NCBI GenBank assembly: GCA_964451365.1
Contig: CAYVIB010000008.1
Location: 1-64,000, forward strand
Reading direction: 5' to 3'
Length of the DNA: 64,000 nt
DNA from: CAYVIB01 sp964451365
Lineage (GTDB): Bacteria > Pseudomonadota > Gammaproteobacteria > Pseudomonadales > Cellvibrionaceae
The position numbers and the translations under genes were made by a program. Position 1 is the stretch's first letter; the number at the start of each line of letters is the position of its first letter. Shown piece after piece: positions 7,631-16,623 of the stretch. Under the pieces are notes generated by a model, which had not been told where the DNA came from, ran no database searches, and saw only the letters and a program-made list of their open reading frames with translations.

Positions 7631-10600
7631 TTAGAAATCCAATCCCAAGTGTAGACTGATACGGCGGTCCGTGACGAAGACCCCGCGATCAACATACCGT
7701 CCGTCCAGGATTTCCATCTCGGTTCGCTGGTCCTCGTCGGTGATATTCTGCACGTTCAGCTTGATATTGACTCTTTCGGTCAACTGATAAGAGATGCTGC
7801 CATCGAGCCGACCGGACGCCGCCGCGTAGACCGGCAATCCAAACTGAACTTCCTCCCCGCTAAACGGATCGGTATAGACGTTGGTCGTGCCCGAATCGTT
7901 GGTGGTCGTAAGATACCGATCACGCCAGTTGTAAGCCAGACGCGCGCTGATCTTGTCGAGGTCGTAGAGCAGCGTTGCCGAGTAGGCCCACTCCGACAGG
8001 CCGATGACCGGCACGTTGAGTTCGTCCCCGTTGATATCCAGGGCAAACGCGTCCGGCGAGTCGTTGTCGATATAGGTGACGTTCGCATCGACACCGAACC
8101 CGCTCAACCAACCCGGGAGTGTGTCGAAATAGGTCCGCCCACCGAATTCGAAGCCTTGAATGATCGTATCCTCGTCGGCATTGAAGTTGGTCCGACTCGA
8201 GACGGGTCCATCAAGGAACACGCTACCGCTGCCGTCGGCGGCCGCCGATTGCGGGTAATCCGCTTCGGGGAAGAAGTCATTCGCGGGCGCCGCGAAGTTG
8301 TTGAAAGTAATGTAGTTGTCGATCGTCTTGTGGAATAGCGAGAGGAACATCGTTGAACCCCGACGCGGATACCACTCGAGCGAGATATCGTGGTTCAACG
8401 AGATTTCAGGCTCGAGGAACGGGTTGCCCGTGGTGTTGGTGTAGCCGGAGAAAATTTCGGGGATGCTCGTGTCGTCATCCTCGGTCTCCGGAGTCGTCGC
8501 ATAGTAATCCGCCAACTCGTCATTGATGGGGTTGACGACCGTCGCTGCGGCCGCCGTCCCTTGCGCCCGGATATCGGGATACAGCGGCGGAGTGAGCGTT
8601 CTGGTCAAGGCGTAGCGGACGATCCAGTCTTCGGCCGGCTCGAACTTGATATTGAACGACGGCAGGAAATAATCCTCTTCGAAACTTCCAGCACGGTCGT
8701 TCTCATAGCCAACGCTCTCCCGGGTAAGCGGGGGATCGTCATTCGCGGCTAAGTAGGCCGCCACATTCTCGATGCCGCCCATCGCCTCGACTGACGCCTG
8801 GGCATCGGCCAGGCTCGCATAGTAGCGCGCGCCGCCATTGTAGGTGAAGTTCCCCTGGCTTTCGATGTCGTAGTTGACCCAGCGCACACCGAAATTACCG
8901 CTGAAAGTCAGGAACGGCGAGTCGCTCTCGTTCTCGAAGCCCACCATCGCATAAACCGATTGCGTCTTGTGGTTTGTCTCGTAGATGGCTGGCAACTGGT
9001 CAAAGTTTCGATTACGCAGCGTGTCTTCGTTACTGTAGAGGTAGGTGGTCGCCTCAGGATTACTACACTGGTAATGGAGATCGGGACCGCAGGCCAGGTA
9101 GGTATCGTAAACGCGGTCGAACTGGTCGGACGAATTCACCTGATCGGTTCCCACCCAGACGCCACCGAGCGCCGGAACGTCGCCTTTGAAGAAATCCGAG
9201 AATTCTTCAAGGTAGAAATCGCCTTCCGGCGCCGTGTTTACGAAAGGCCGTGGCACGCCGTTCCAGCCGCGGCCGGTTGCAGACCACCAGGTTCCGACAA
9301 AATTATCGGATTCTTCACGGTCCGCGACGCGTCCGCCGATGGCCACCTTCTTGAAGAAGCCGTCACCGATGTCAAAGCTCGCATCCAGTTGGGCCGCATG
9401 CGCTTCGCCTTCATTCGTGTCATCCAACCAGTTGATCCGGGAAAGTCCGGTGTCCGCCGGATCCGTCGAAAGCGGGGTTTCGAAGCTGACCGTCGGCCGG
9501 TCGCCGGTCATGTCCATATTGGTTTGGACGATCGCCGGAATAACGGTGCCGCCAAGACTGTACTTGCCCATACGCGACTCGGCCTTAACGTATTGGTAGC
9601 TACCGCTCAGGTTCCAGCCTTCGTCCTCGTACTTGAAGCCGGTGCTGTAGTCTTCAGTCCGGCTGAAGGATGGCGTGAAGCTCGAGTTGGGGGACACAGC
9701 AAGGCCGGACGTTAAATTTGTACTGGAGATCGCACCGCTGACGAACACGCCATCATTGAATACAGCGCCGGGCATAACGCCGACGGGCGCTTCGGCCAGT
9801 GACAGGATCTGGCTGTGACGGTCGCTCTCACGCTCCGAGATGAACGTGGTGTGGAAGAGCTCCAGATTATCGGTCGGCCTCCATTGGATGGCGCCGTAAT
9901 AGCCTTCCCGCACGCGTTCGAATTGGTCCTGGGTGTAGCGCACGCCGCCAGGGGCGTAGACCCGCTCATCGTTACCATCGCCATCAAGATCATACCGGGT
10001 CGCATAATAGGGCGGAATGATGATGTTGCTGTCGTGGGATGCAATTTTGGAGTAAGCCACATCAAGCAGAACGCCGACTTCGCCGAGACCGGTGTCGAAG
10101 CGATTCGATATCATGCCCGAAGCTGCCGGCGTGACCTCCTCGGAGAAATCGCCATAATCGGCGGCCAGGGCCGCATTGGCTTTAAAGCCATCGAAGTTGA
10201 ACGGCATGTGCGTCACCAGATTGACGGTGCCGGCCACGCCGCCTTCGATCAAATCCGCCCGGCTCGCCTTGTAAACGGTAACGGCCTTCAGAAGCTCAGG
10301 CCCGACATCCGCCCAACTGAGGCCGGAACCGCCATTCGCGGAGAAAACTTCACGCCCATTGATAAGCGTCTTGGTCTTATTCAGACCGCGGACCTGAACG
10401 CCCGAGCCTTCGAAAGCAAAACCGTCCGGCGAGCCTTCACTGCCAGCGCGAATCCGGTTCATGGTAACGCCAGGCGAGCGTTCCAGAATCTCGAGGAGCG
10501 AAGTGCTGGGCACCTTACCGGCCTCATCCAGAACAATTGAATCGCCGATAGTGTTCGATGCACGTTTCAATTGTGCCGCGCTTTCGAGCGCGCTTCGCTG

Positions 10601-10789
10601 GCCGGTAACCACCACTTCTTCAATGCTTACATCATCGTTGTTCTGAGCCTCCTCGTCTCCGGCATTCTGTGCCCAGGCCGGTGAGGTGCAGGTCATAATG
10701 GCTACTGCCAGCAGCGAGCGCCGGAAAGCCGGGATCGTTCGACTGGTGGTGGTTTGGTGAATACGGGAATGGAACGGGTTCGTTTTCAT
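7631..10789 (-). CDS. TonB-dependent outer-membrane receptor, Caulobacter-type
   Basis: Encodes 1052 residues. A Sec signal peptide ends near PAWAQ (about 40), a TonB-box-like segment IEEVVVTGQR follows, then a plug domain (about 70-200, with VQVRGLNKTKTLINGRE and GVAGTVNLVTHMP) and a long 22-strand barrel ending in the aromatic C-terminus HLGLDF. Such receptors import oligosaccharides or other large ligands using TonB-ExbBD energy. Members of this subfamily often sit beside tryptophan-halogenase-like genes, as here. The substrate is unknown; the surrounding esterase and glycosidase remnants suggest a plant-polysaccharide fragment. A sigma70 promoter with overlapping operators lies about 160 bp upstream. 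Confidence 0.93.
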   Translation of the reverse strand: MKTNPFHSRIHQTTTSRTIPAFRRSLLAVAIMTCTSPAWAQNAGDEEAQNNDDVSIEEVVVTGQRSALESAAQLKRASNTIGDSIVLDEAGKVPSTSLLEILERSPGVTMNRIRAGSEGSPDGFAFEGSGVQVRGLNKTKTLINGREVFSANGGSGLSWADVGPELLKAVTVYKASRADLIEGGVAGTVNLVTHMPFNFDGFKANAALAADYGDFSEEVTPAASGMISNRFDTGLGEVGVLLDVAYSKIASHDSNIIIPPYYATRYDLDGDGNDERVYAPGGVRYTQDQFERVREGYYGAIQWRPTDNLELFHTTFISERESDRHSQILSLAEAPVGVMPGAVFNDGVFVSGAISSTNLTSGLAVSPNSSFTPSFSRTEDYSTGFKYEDEGWNLSGSYQYVKAESRMGKYSLGGTVIPAIVQTNMDMTGDRPTVSFETPLSTDPADTGLSRINWLDDTNEGEAHAAQLDASFDIGDGFFKKVAIGGRVADREESDNFVGTWWSATGRGWNGVPRPFVNTAPEGDFYLEEFSDFFKGDVPALGGVWVGTDQVNSSDQFDRVYDTYLACGPDLHYQCSNPEATTYLYSNEDTLRNRNFDQLPAIYETNHKTQSVYAMVGFENESDSPFLTFSGNFGVRWVNYDIESQGNFTYNGGARYYASLADAQASVEAMGGIENVAAYLAANDDPPLTRESVGYENDRAGSFEEDYFLPSFNIKFEPAEDWIVRYALTRTLTPPLYPDIRAQGTAAAATVVNPINDELADYYATTPETEDDDTSIPEIFSGYTNTTGNPFLEPEISLNHDISLEWYPRRGSTMFLSLFHKTIDNYITFNNFAAPANDFFPEADYPQSAAADGSGSVFLDGPVSSRTNFNADEDTIIQGFEFGGRTYFDTLPGWLSGFGVDANVTYIDNDSPDAFALDINGDELNVPVIGLSEWAYSATLLYDLDKISARLAYNWRDRYLTTTNDSGTTNVYTDPFSGEEVQFGLPVYAAASGRLDGSISYQLTERVNIKLNVQNITDEDQRTEMEILDGRYVDRGVFVTDRRISLHLGLDF

Positions 10790-10917
10790 TTATTTTCTAA
10801 AGCCACCGCTTCCGGCGGCCCCTCCACTTATTGTTATTGCCACTGAGCGCCCCTGCGATATGCCTGAAAGACGACTTGGCGGCGTAATACCATGCTTATT
10901 ATAAAAATGGATATAAA

Positions 10918-10935
10918 GTATACATGTATACAAGA
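10918..10935. promoter_or_regulatory. Putative operator, perfect palindrome with TTGTATAC half-sites
   Basis: GTATACATGTATAC at 10918-10931 is a perfect 14-bp palindrome extended by AAGA. CATGTATACAAGA (10923-10935) recurs at 10948-10960. It lies just downstream of the predicted receptor promoter on the minus strand, the usual place for repressor sites of the LacI or GntR type (inference). Confidence 0.55.
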
Positions 10936-10947
10936 ATGCAACATGCG

Positions 10948-10960
10948 CATGTATACAAGA
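10948..10960. promoter_or_regulatory. Putative second operator overlapping the -10 element
   Basis: An exact 13-bp repeat, CATGTATACAAGA, of the first operator, 25 bp away in the same orientation. It covers the -10 hexamer of the predicted receptor promoter, so bound protein would block RNA polymerase. Confidence 0.55.
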
Positions 10961-10978
10961 TAAAAAAAATGCTGTCAA
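10950..10978 (-). promoter_or_regulatory. Sigma70 promoter of the receptor-halogenase operon
   Basis: On the minus strand a perfect -35 TTGACA (10978-10973) and a -10 TATACA (10955-10950) are separated by 17 bp. Transcription would begin near 10943, giving a leader of about 150 nt. The operators overlap and follow the -10. Confidence 0.65.
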
Positions 10979-11168
10979 TTGCAACCTTAAGCCTATGGCC
11001 ATTGAAAACTAACAAGCGGCGATCGATATGAAGAGAAAAAGGCGATATAAAACGCCCCTTAAATTCGTATGATTGGCGGGCGTTATGATGGAAGAAAAAG
11101 CAGGATTACTTTAAACAAATAAAAATTTGAAGTTTTTCTGCGGATAGTTGAAGGGAAATAGCTCTAAC

Positions 11169-11252
11169 GGAACAACCAAACCGCACTCACTCTGCCTTGG
11201 GCGAAAAAATAGCCTCCAGCAGCGATAACCAAATTAGTGTTAACAGGCTCTA
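11169..11252 (+). repeat. Partial copy of the 26-kb MITE-like element (right end)
   Basis: About 84 bp match 26143-26227 closely, including CAACCAAACCGC, the AAAAAATAGC block and the terminal AATTAGTGTTAACAGG. Only the right part of the element is present, in the same orientation. It lies between the receptor promoter and the hybrid kinase gene. Confidence 0.65.
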
Positions 11253-11320
11253 GTGTGGTGTAACGATAGTATTAACGGGTTTATGTCGTACCTGTCATGA
11301 ACAAAAACATATCAATCCTT

Positions 11321-13294
11321 TCAACGGCGGGACTGGCTGATCAACCCCATCAATTCACCGAGGTCAATCGGCTTCACCAGGTGGCTGTCGAACCCGGCCT
11401 CGGCGGATTTGCGGCGATCCTCATCCTGGCCCCAACCCGTTAACGCGATAATGAGAATATCCTCCGCCCATGGGTTTTGGCGAATACACCGGCAGACATC
11501 GAAACCATTTAATTTGGGTAAACCGATGTCCAGCAGTATTACTTCGGGGTGGTGATTTTTCGCCGCTTCGATCGCCTCCTCGCCGTTATAGGCAACGTAG
11601 GTTTCGTTCCCGGTCATGCTCAGCAGCGTGGCCAGAGTCTCCGCGCTGTCCCGGTTATCATCGACGACAAGAATGCGGTGTTTCCCTCCGGATTTCATGT
11701 CACTTTTTGGTTTTTCCGGCAGTGGGAAGGCGCGATCGACGGTGACGGGTAAACGGACCACGAATTCGCTCCCCTTCCCGAGTCCCTCGCTACGGGCTTC
11801 GATACTGCCACCATGGAGTTCGACCAACCGTCTCGCCAGTGTCAGGCCGATACCCAGCCCGCCATGCGACCGATCCAACGATTGATCGACCTGCGAGAAC
11901 ATTTCGAAGATCGAGTCGAGCTTGTCGGGCGGAATACCCAAACCGTTATCCTTCACGGTTATCACCAGATCACTATCCTGCCGGTCCGCCGTCAAGTTGA
12001 TCCGTCCGCGCCGGCCGGCAAACTTGCAGGCGTTGTTGAGCAGGTTGCTTACCACCTGACACAGTCGAACCGGATCGGCATCCAGATAAGTCGGTTGTCG
12101 CGGAAGCGCCACCGTCACTTCCTGACCGGCGAACTCCGCCATCGAACGGGAGGTTTCAACGGCCTGATGGATTGCCGGGGCCAATTCAAAACGCTCGCGG
12201 CGAAGCTCCAGTTTCCCTCGACTGATGCGGCTGAGATCGAGTAGATCGTCTATAAGCCGGACCAGATGGGTCAACTGCCGATCGATCGTCTCCGTGGCCC
12301 GCTCAAATGTTTCGCGATCGTTATAGGCGAGCTTCAATACTGATGTGGCGTTGCGGATCGGGGCGAGAGGATTGCGCAACTCGTGGGCCAACGTTGCGAG
12401 AAACTCGTCCTTGCGCCGATCGGCCTCGCGCTCATGCTGTTCGCGGCGGCGCAGTGCCAGTAATGCAATCCACATTAGCCCAACCACACAGAGAATAAGC
12501 ATGGCGGCGCTCAGTGCGCGACTGGTGCCAAGATCAAACAATTCGAGTTCGTACCCCCTGCCGCGAAGCCAGATTATCAATGGAATTATGACGATCAGGA
12601 TCGGCAGAACAGTTCGCGCCATTGTCCCGGCACTGGAGCGCTCACACAACAAGAGCATGGGTTGATGTTCGGGCACATTGACGAGCAGGCCCAAAGCCAA
12701 CGCAAGTAACATGGTCGTGGTCGGGAAGGCAATGGCCGAAAGCCAGGGAATGGCGTAGAAATCACGCGCCCCGAACAAATAGCCCAGCAGCGAGAACATC
12801 ATAAACAGCACGACAAACAGGGCCAGGCTTGGAACACAGCGTCGCAGATCGGCATCGCGAAGACTTAGCAACACCAGCGACATACCGACCAAAATGAACG
12901 AAATGGATGCCGGCGGGCCAAAACGACCCGGCGTCACTGTGGCGGCCCGGCCCCAACGTCTACCAAAAAGCAGTTGATCGTTAAAGCCAAGATCCACATC
13001 CATCACGTATTGCAGCAGATTTAGCCCGCCCACGACAGCAACCAATCCGCCGAGAACCAGCGTTAGCCATCTGTGCCTCGTTTGAAGAAGGAGCACTGCC
13101 ACGCCGGCCAGCGCAATCAGGACGGCAGTGTTCGGTTGAATGGAGATGCCATCGTTAAACCAATCCGTGAGTTGCGGAGCGTCGAACACCCAACCGCCCA
13201 GGGAAATTGCACCCGCGATAAGCGCATATAGCCCCAGCGCTACCGACAGCCTTCGTTGCCAACGCAAATCGGCAACAGCTACTTTGGTCTGCAT
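11321..13294 (-). CDS. Membrane hybrid histidine kinase with C-terminal receiver
   Basis: Encodes 657 residues. The N-terminal 290 hold about eight to ten transmembrane helices with no large periplasmic domain, so the sensor is probably intramembrane. A HisKA domain follows (H-box FLATLAHELRNPLAPI), then an HATPase domain with SNLLNNACKFAG (N box), DNGLGIPPDKL (G1) and GGLGIGLTLARRL (G2), and a receiver from about 530 with VVDDN, LLDIGLPKLNG (phospho-acceptor Asp), ALTGW and HLVKP. It lies upstream of the receptor operon on the same strand but is separated by the control region. No separate response regulator is adjacent, so the output partner is unknown. Confidence 0.9.
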   Translation of the reverse strand: MQTKVAVADLRWQRRLSVALGLYALIAGAISLGGWVFDAPQLTDWFNDGISIQPNTAVLIALAGVAVLLLQTRHRWLTLVLGGLVAVVGGLNLLQYVMDVDLGFNDQLLFGRRWGRAATVTPGRFGPPASISFILVGMSLVLLSLRDADLRRCVPSLALFVVLFMMFSLLGYLFGARDFYAIPWLSAIAFPTTTMLLALALGLLVNVPEHQPMLLLCERSSAGTMARTVLPILIVIIPLIIWLRGRGYELELFDLGTSRALSAAMLILCVVGLMWIALLALRRREQHEREADRRKDEFLATLAHELRNPLAPIRNATSVLKLAYNDRETFERATETIDRQLTHLVRLIDDLLDLSRISRGKLELRRERFELAPAIHQAVETSRSMAEFAGQEVTVALPRQPTYLDADPVRLCQVVSNLLNNACKFAGRRGRINLTADRQDSDLVITVKDNGLGIPPDKLDSIFEMFSQVDQSLDRSHGGLGIGLTLARRLVELHGGSIEARSEGLGKGSEFVVRLPVTVDRAFPLPEKPKSDMKSGGKHRILVVDDNRDSAETLATLLSMTGNETYVAYNGEEAIEAAKNHHPEVILLDIGLPKLNGFDVCRCIRQNPWAEDILIIALTGWGQDEDRRKSAEAGFDSHLVKPIDLGELMGLISQSRR

Positions 13295-13994
13295 GCCATC
13301 GCCCCGCCACGTGCACTGCCACCCGAAGTCACGGAGGTGATTTTAACTGCTTCGAAAAGAAGGCAACTCATGCCGCCCTTCCCAACACCATCGGAATCGT
13401 CATACATGCCGGCAACTGGCTGACTGAACCAGTTTCATGCGCAAGTAAAAGAATACCTGATTCAAAAAAACTTCCCAAAAACAACATTTGGACCGTGAGT
13501 GACTTGATTAATCACATTGAAAGTGGTTACAGTCCGCTATCGAAAATTCAGATAGCCGGATTAACCATCGCTTATAAATATAACATTGACGTCTTCGCCT
13601 AATCCATCTTCCAGCTTTTCCCAAACCCTGCGCTTTTTCCCAAACTTGAGTCGGGGCATCAATTGGCCGAAGCGCAAAAACCAAGCAGAAAAGTTACGCT
13701 CATTGTCATCCCGAATATCGATGCGTGCCGCGACATTAAGAGAAACACCACGTTAGCCGAAAGCTACCGCCTTGAATCCGGCTTCAATTTTATCTCGCGC
13801 CAACGAGGAACAAGACGTTGAGGTGTACATCAGATATTCATTTTTCTCCCTTGGCATATGGAATTTCCGGCACTCCGGCGCAACTGGCGAGCAATATTAA
13901 AATACGTTAATCTTCACGCTGAGTCCTATCCTTTCTCATACGATAATAAGTGCTTTTGTCCTCCAGGTTAAAAGGGTGAAAGCAGGAACTGCCA
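13295..13994. other. 700-bp intergenic region without a convincing gene
   Basis: This region separates the divergent hybrid-kinase and CadC-like genes. A plus-strand frame is open from inside the kinase gene to the TAA at 13600-13602 and could encode an ISDLINHIESG-like tail, but it lacks a start codon with a ribosome binding site. The rest shows no long frame. It may be gene debris plus the promoters of both flanking genes. Confidence 0.4.
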
Positions 13995-15389
13995 TTGCAA
14001 TATCAGATTGGCCAATACATTCTCGATACCGATGAACGCATTCTGCTCAGGGAAAGCGATCACTCGGCCGTCTCCAACCACGACAGGATAATTGAGGTAC
14101 TGATTATTCTGGCAAGGGAGCATCCACGAGTCGTTCCCAGGGCCGAGTTGCTGGAAGCGGTCTGGCCGACGAAGGAAGTGACCGATTGGGCCCTGTCACG
14201 GTTGATCGCCGATATTAGACGGCTGTTCGAAGAAAATGGGGAAAAAGAACAGATACTGAAAACCGTGCACGGTGTAGGTTTTCGGCTGGCCGTTCCGGTA
14301 GTCGCCCTTACCGCCGGGGAGCGCGTTGAAAAATCGACTCCGGCGCCGGTCAATACCGCACGCCGGGCTATCATTTTGAGCGCAATTCCGGTTTTAGTCG
14401 TAGTTATCGCATTTGTCGTTTTTATCATAAGCAAACCAGAAAGCCCGACAGTCGAAGACGCCCTTGCACCCGAGCAGGACCCGCGACTAAACCTGCAGGG
14501 ACAACGACGGGACAGAACGGAAAAAATTGAGGTGCTTCCATTTTCCGACGGCTGGTCCACTACCAATCATTTACCCATGGACTTTAACGGTGGTGTCAGT
14601 TTCTCTCCAACCGCTTTCGGGCAGAAACTGGGATATCAGTATTTCGGTCCCGTTAATTTAAATCACGCTGTTGTGCAATTCGACATCAGTGTCAGCCAGG
14701 AATATATAGATTCAGGCGCGGCCGTACAGCCCTACGCGATAGTGCTTTTTGGTAACTGGCGCGGGGAGTGGGACTGCGTAATCGAAAACAGCGAGCTTTC
14801 GACAGAAAGAAAAACCTACGAGTGCAAACTCAATGAACCTGGCGCGATTTTCAATATTGCAGCGGATAAAAGTATGCGCATTGGCGTGCAATCGCTGGCA
14901 CCAGGATCTATTGCAGGAACCGTCACCGTTCACCAGGTAAGAGTTAAACACGCACCATCCTTTGTCGACCAGGGATGGGTGGCTTCGGACAATTTACCGG
15001 TCGTCTATGATGGTGGCGTGCAGTACATGCCAAAGGACGGCGGCCAGCGACTGGAGTTCAAATACAGCGGTCCGGAAAACCTTCAGGGGGCAACAATTGT
15101 CTTCACCATCGAAGCGAGCCAGGAATACATTGATTCAGGCGCGACACTCTTGCCTTTCGCACAAAATCCAGGCGAAGGCTGGTGGGGCGAGTGGAACTGC
15201 TGGGTACCCAATTCAGCCTTGTCGCCTGTTGGTTCCCGCATCGAGTGCAAATTGGACGAACCCGACAATATTTTTAATCTCGATGAAAATGAAAGTTTGT
15301 TGATTGGGGTAATGGCCCAGCGAGGCGAGCAACAAATGGGCGGCTCGATAAAAGTCAAGAATGTGGAAATTATTTTTCCCGATGAATAG
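13995..15389 (+). CDS. CadC/ToxR-like membrane regulator with two repeated periplasmic domains
   Basis: Encodes 464 residues from a TTG start, with AGGA 8 nt upstream. Residues 1-105 form a winged-helix trans_reg_C domain (DWALSRLIADIRRLF recognition region, TVHGVGFRL wing). A single transmembrane helix follows at about 123-146. The rest, in the periplasm, is two homologous domains of about 145 residues. Each has a GG-V--- P--GG/FGQ-L motif, an identical SQEYIDSGA, a GEW-C-V-NS-LS block and an LNEP/LDEP--IFN block. The repeats look like beta-sandwich carbohydrate-binding modules, but I cannot name a family. Direct transmembrane gene control by a periplasmic ligand, perhaps a sugar, is inferred. 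Confidence 0.8.
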   Translation: MQYQIGQYILDTDERILLRESDHSAVSNHDRIIEVLIILAREHPRVVPRAELLEAVWPTKEVTDWALSRLIADIRRLFEENGEKEQILKTVHGVGFRLAVPVVALTAGERVEKSTPAPVNTARRAIILSAIPVLVVVIAFVVFIISKPESPTVEDALAPEQDPRLNLQGQRRDRTEKIEVLPFSDGWSTTNHLPMDFNGGVSFSPTAFGQKLGYQYFGPVNLNHAVVQFDISVSQEYIDSGAAVQPYAIVLFGNWRGEWDCVIENSELSTERKTYECKLNEPGAIFNIAADKSMRIGVQSLAPGSIAGTVTVHQVRVKHAPSFVDQGWVASDNLPVVYDGGVQYMPKDGGQRLEFKYSGPENLQGATIVFTIEASQEYIDSGATLLPFAQNPGEGWWGEWNCWVPNSALSPVGSRIECKLDEPDNIFNLDENESLLIGVMAQRGEQQMGGSIKVKNVEIIFPDE

Positions 15390-15419
15390 TCCTGCCCGTC
15401 CATGGACAATATTCCCATA

Positions 15420-16499
15420 CTACTCCCGATACCACGATCCATCCGCATTGCGCCGGATAAACATGTGCGAATACCAGTAGTACCGACCGTTACCCGCATT
15501 GGCGGTGCAGTTATATCGGCTTCGCCCCACCGGCAACGGTCGATTCGCCTTGACCACCATACTGCCGCCAAGCACTTTGGTATCGATGCGCCCCTGTCCG
15601 GAGGCATAGCAATTGAAATTCTTAATGTATCGGGCCAACGGTGTGGTGATTCTCAACACCGGAATTTCCACATCCAATGGCAACTCCACATCGCGCAATG
15701 CCCTGCCGTCCTCGCTTTCCGTCACAACACTGGTCAACAGCAGTGGCAGGCTGAACAATTTATTGGCAAAATCGTCTCCCTGCCCGTACTCACCCCCGAA
15801 AGGAAAGCGCGGTATTGCCTGCGGCTCGCTGGTGGATGCGACCGGGCCCGACTGCTGGCCAAAAGCCAGGTAGCCTTTTCGCTCAAGCATTTGCTGCAGT
15901 GCCCTGTCATACTCGCCGAAGGGGTAGGCAAATAACTTATGGCTTTTGCCAATTTCCTTTTTAATTCGCTTTTCCGCAAAATCGATTTGCCGCCCTCGCC
16001 AATCCTCCCAGGCTTTTGCTGTTTCGTCCTTGCCCCGACGGATCATATGCGGATGTGTATCGCTGTGGTTGGCGATGGTCGCGCCGTTTTTTGCCATCTC
16101 GCGCAATTCGTCCCACTGAATATACCGCGGATTTTTTTCATCGTGGGGCTGGGTGTTGATAAACACGGTGAAGGGCCATTTGCGTTTTTTCAGGCGCGGA
16201 TAGGCCTCCGTGTAAATGGAACGGTAACCGTCGTCGAAGGTGATTATCACCGTCCCGCCCGGCACGCTACCTTTCTTCAGGTAATCCCGCAGTTCGGTAA
16301 TGCTGACTACCTTGAAATTGTTCCGCTCGATAAAATCCAGGTGCGCTTCGAAAAGCTCCGGCGAAACGCTGGTGGATTTCGGTGTGGAGTCATCAACATG
16401 GTGGTATTGCAGGATCACCAGCGCCCGGACCGGGCCGGACAACAGCAGCATACAAGTTAGCAGCGGCAGTGATTTCAGGAACCGGTTTTTCAAAAGCAT
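15420..16499 (-). CDS. Exported polysaccharide deacetylase-family protein
   Basis: Encodes 359 residues from ATG at 16499, chosen because ACGGAG lies 8 nt upstream and a signal peptide follows directly (LLKNRFLKSLPLLTCMLLLSG); an upstream start is possible. The NodB domain has TFDDGY (metal-binding Asp pair) and HSDTHPHM (His pair), plus the FAYPFGEYD loop. The C-terminal 130 residues form a separate domain of unknown type. Family members remove N- or O-acetyl groups from polysaccharides such as chitin, poly-N-acetylglucosamine or xylan. The gene converges on the CadC-like regulator and diverges from the methyltransferase. The substrate cannot be read from the sequence. Confidence 0.85.
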   Translation of the reverse strand: MLLKNRFLKSLPLLTCMLLLSGPVRALVILQYHHVDDSTPKSTSVSPELFEAHLDFIERNNFKVVSITELRDYLKKGSVPGGTVIITFDDGYRSIYTEAYPRLKKRKWPFTVFINTQPHDEKNPRYIQWDELREMAKNGATIANHSDTHPHMIRRGKDETAKAWEDWRGRQIDFAEKRIKKEIGKSHKLFAYPFGEYDRALQQMLERKGYLAFGQQSGPVASTSEPQAIPRFPFGGEYGQGDDFANKLFSLPLLLTSVVTESEDGRALRDVELPLDVEIPVLRITTPLARYIKNFNCYASGQGRIDTKVLGGSMVVKANRPLPVGRSRYNCTANAGNGRYYWYSHMFIRRNADGSWYRE

Positions 16500-16623
16500 G
16501 AAAATCTCCGTAAGAGACGACAATCAAACAAGCTTAAGCTTTACAAATCGCGAATGGATTCTCTATTATTGGCCAGGTTTTTCAGGCATAACTATAACAG
16601 TTCATGGTCAGCGAGACAGTTAA

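Larger units (their letters stand above)
10790..11168. other. Leader and control region upstream of the TonB receptor gene
   Basis: No gene seen. It contains the promoter and operators listed separately and a roughly 150-nt leader reaching the receptor start codon. The part to about 11168 is AT-rich. A partial mobile-repeat copy follows at 11169-11252. Confidence 0.6.

Noticed and set aside
13381..13602. Open plus-strand frame ending in an IQIAGLTIAYKYNIDVFA-like tail
   Set aside because: No start codon with a ribosome binding site, and it begins antisense inside the hybrid kinase; treated as debris.
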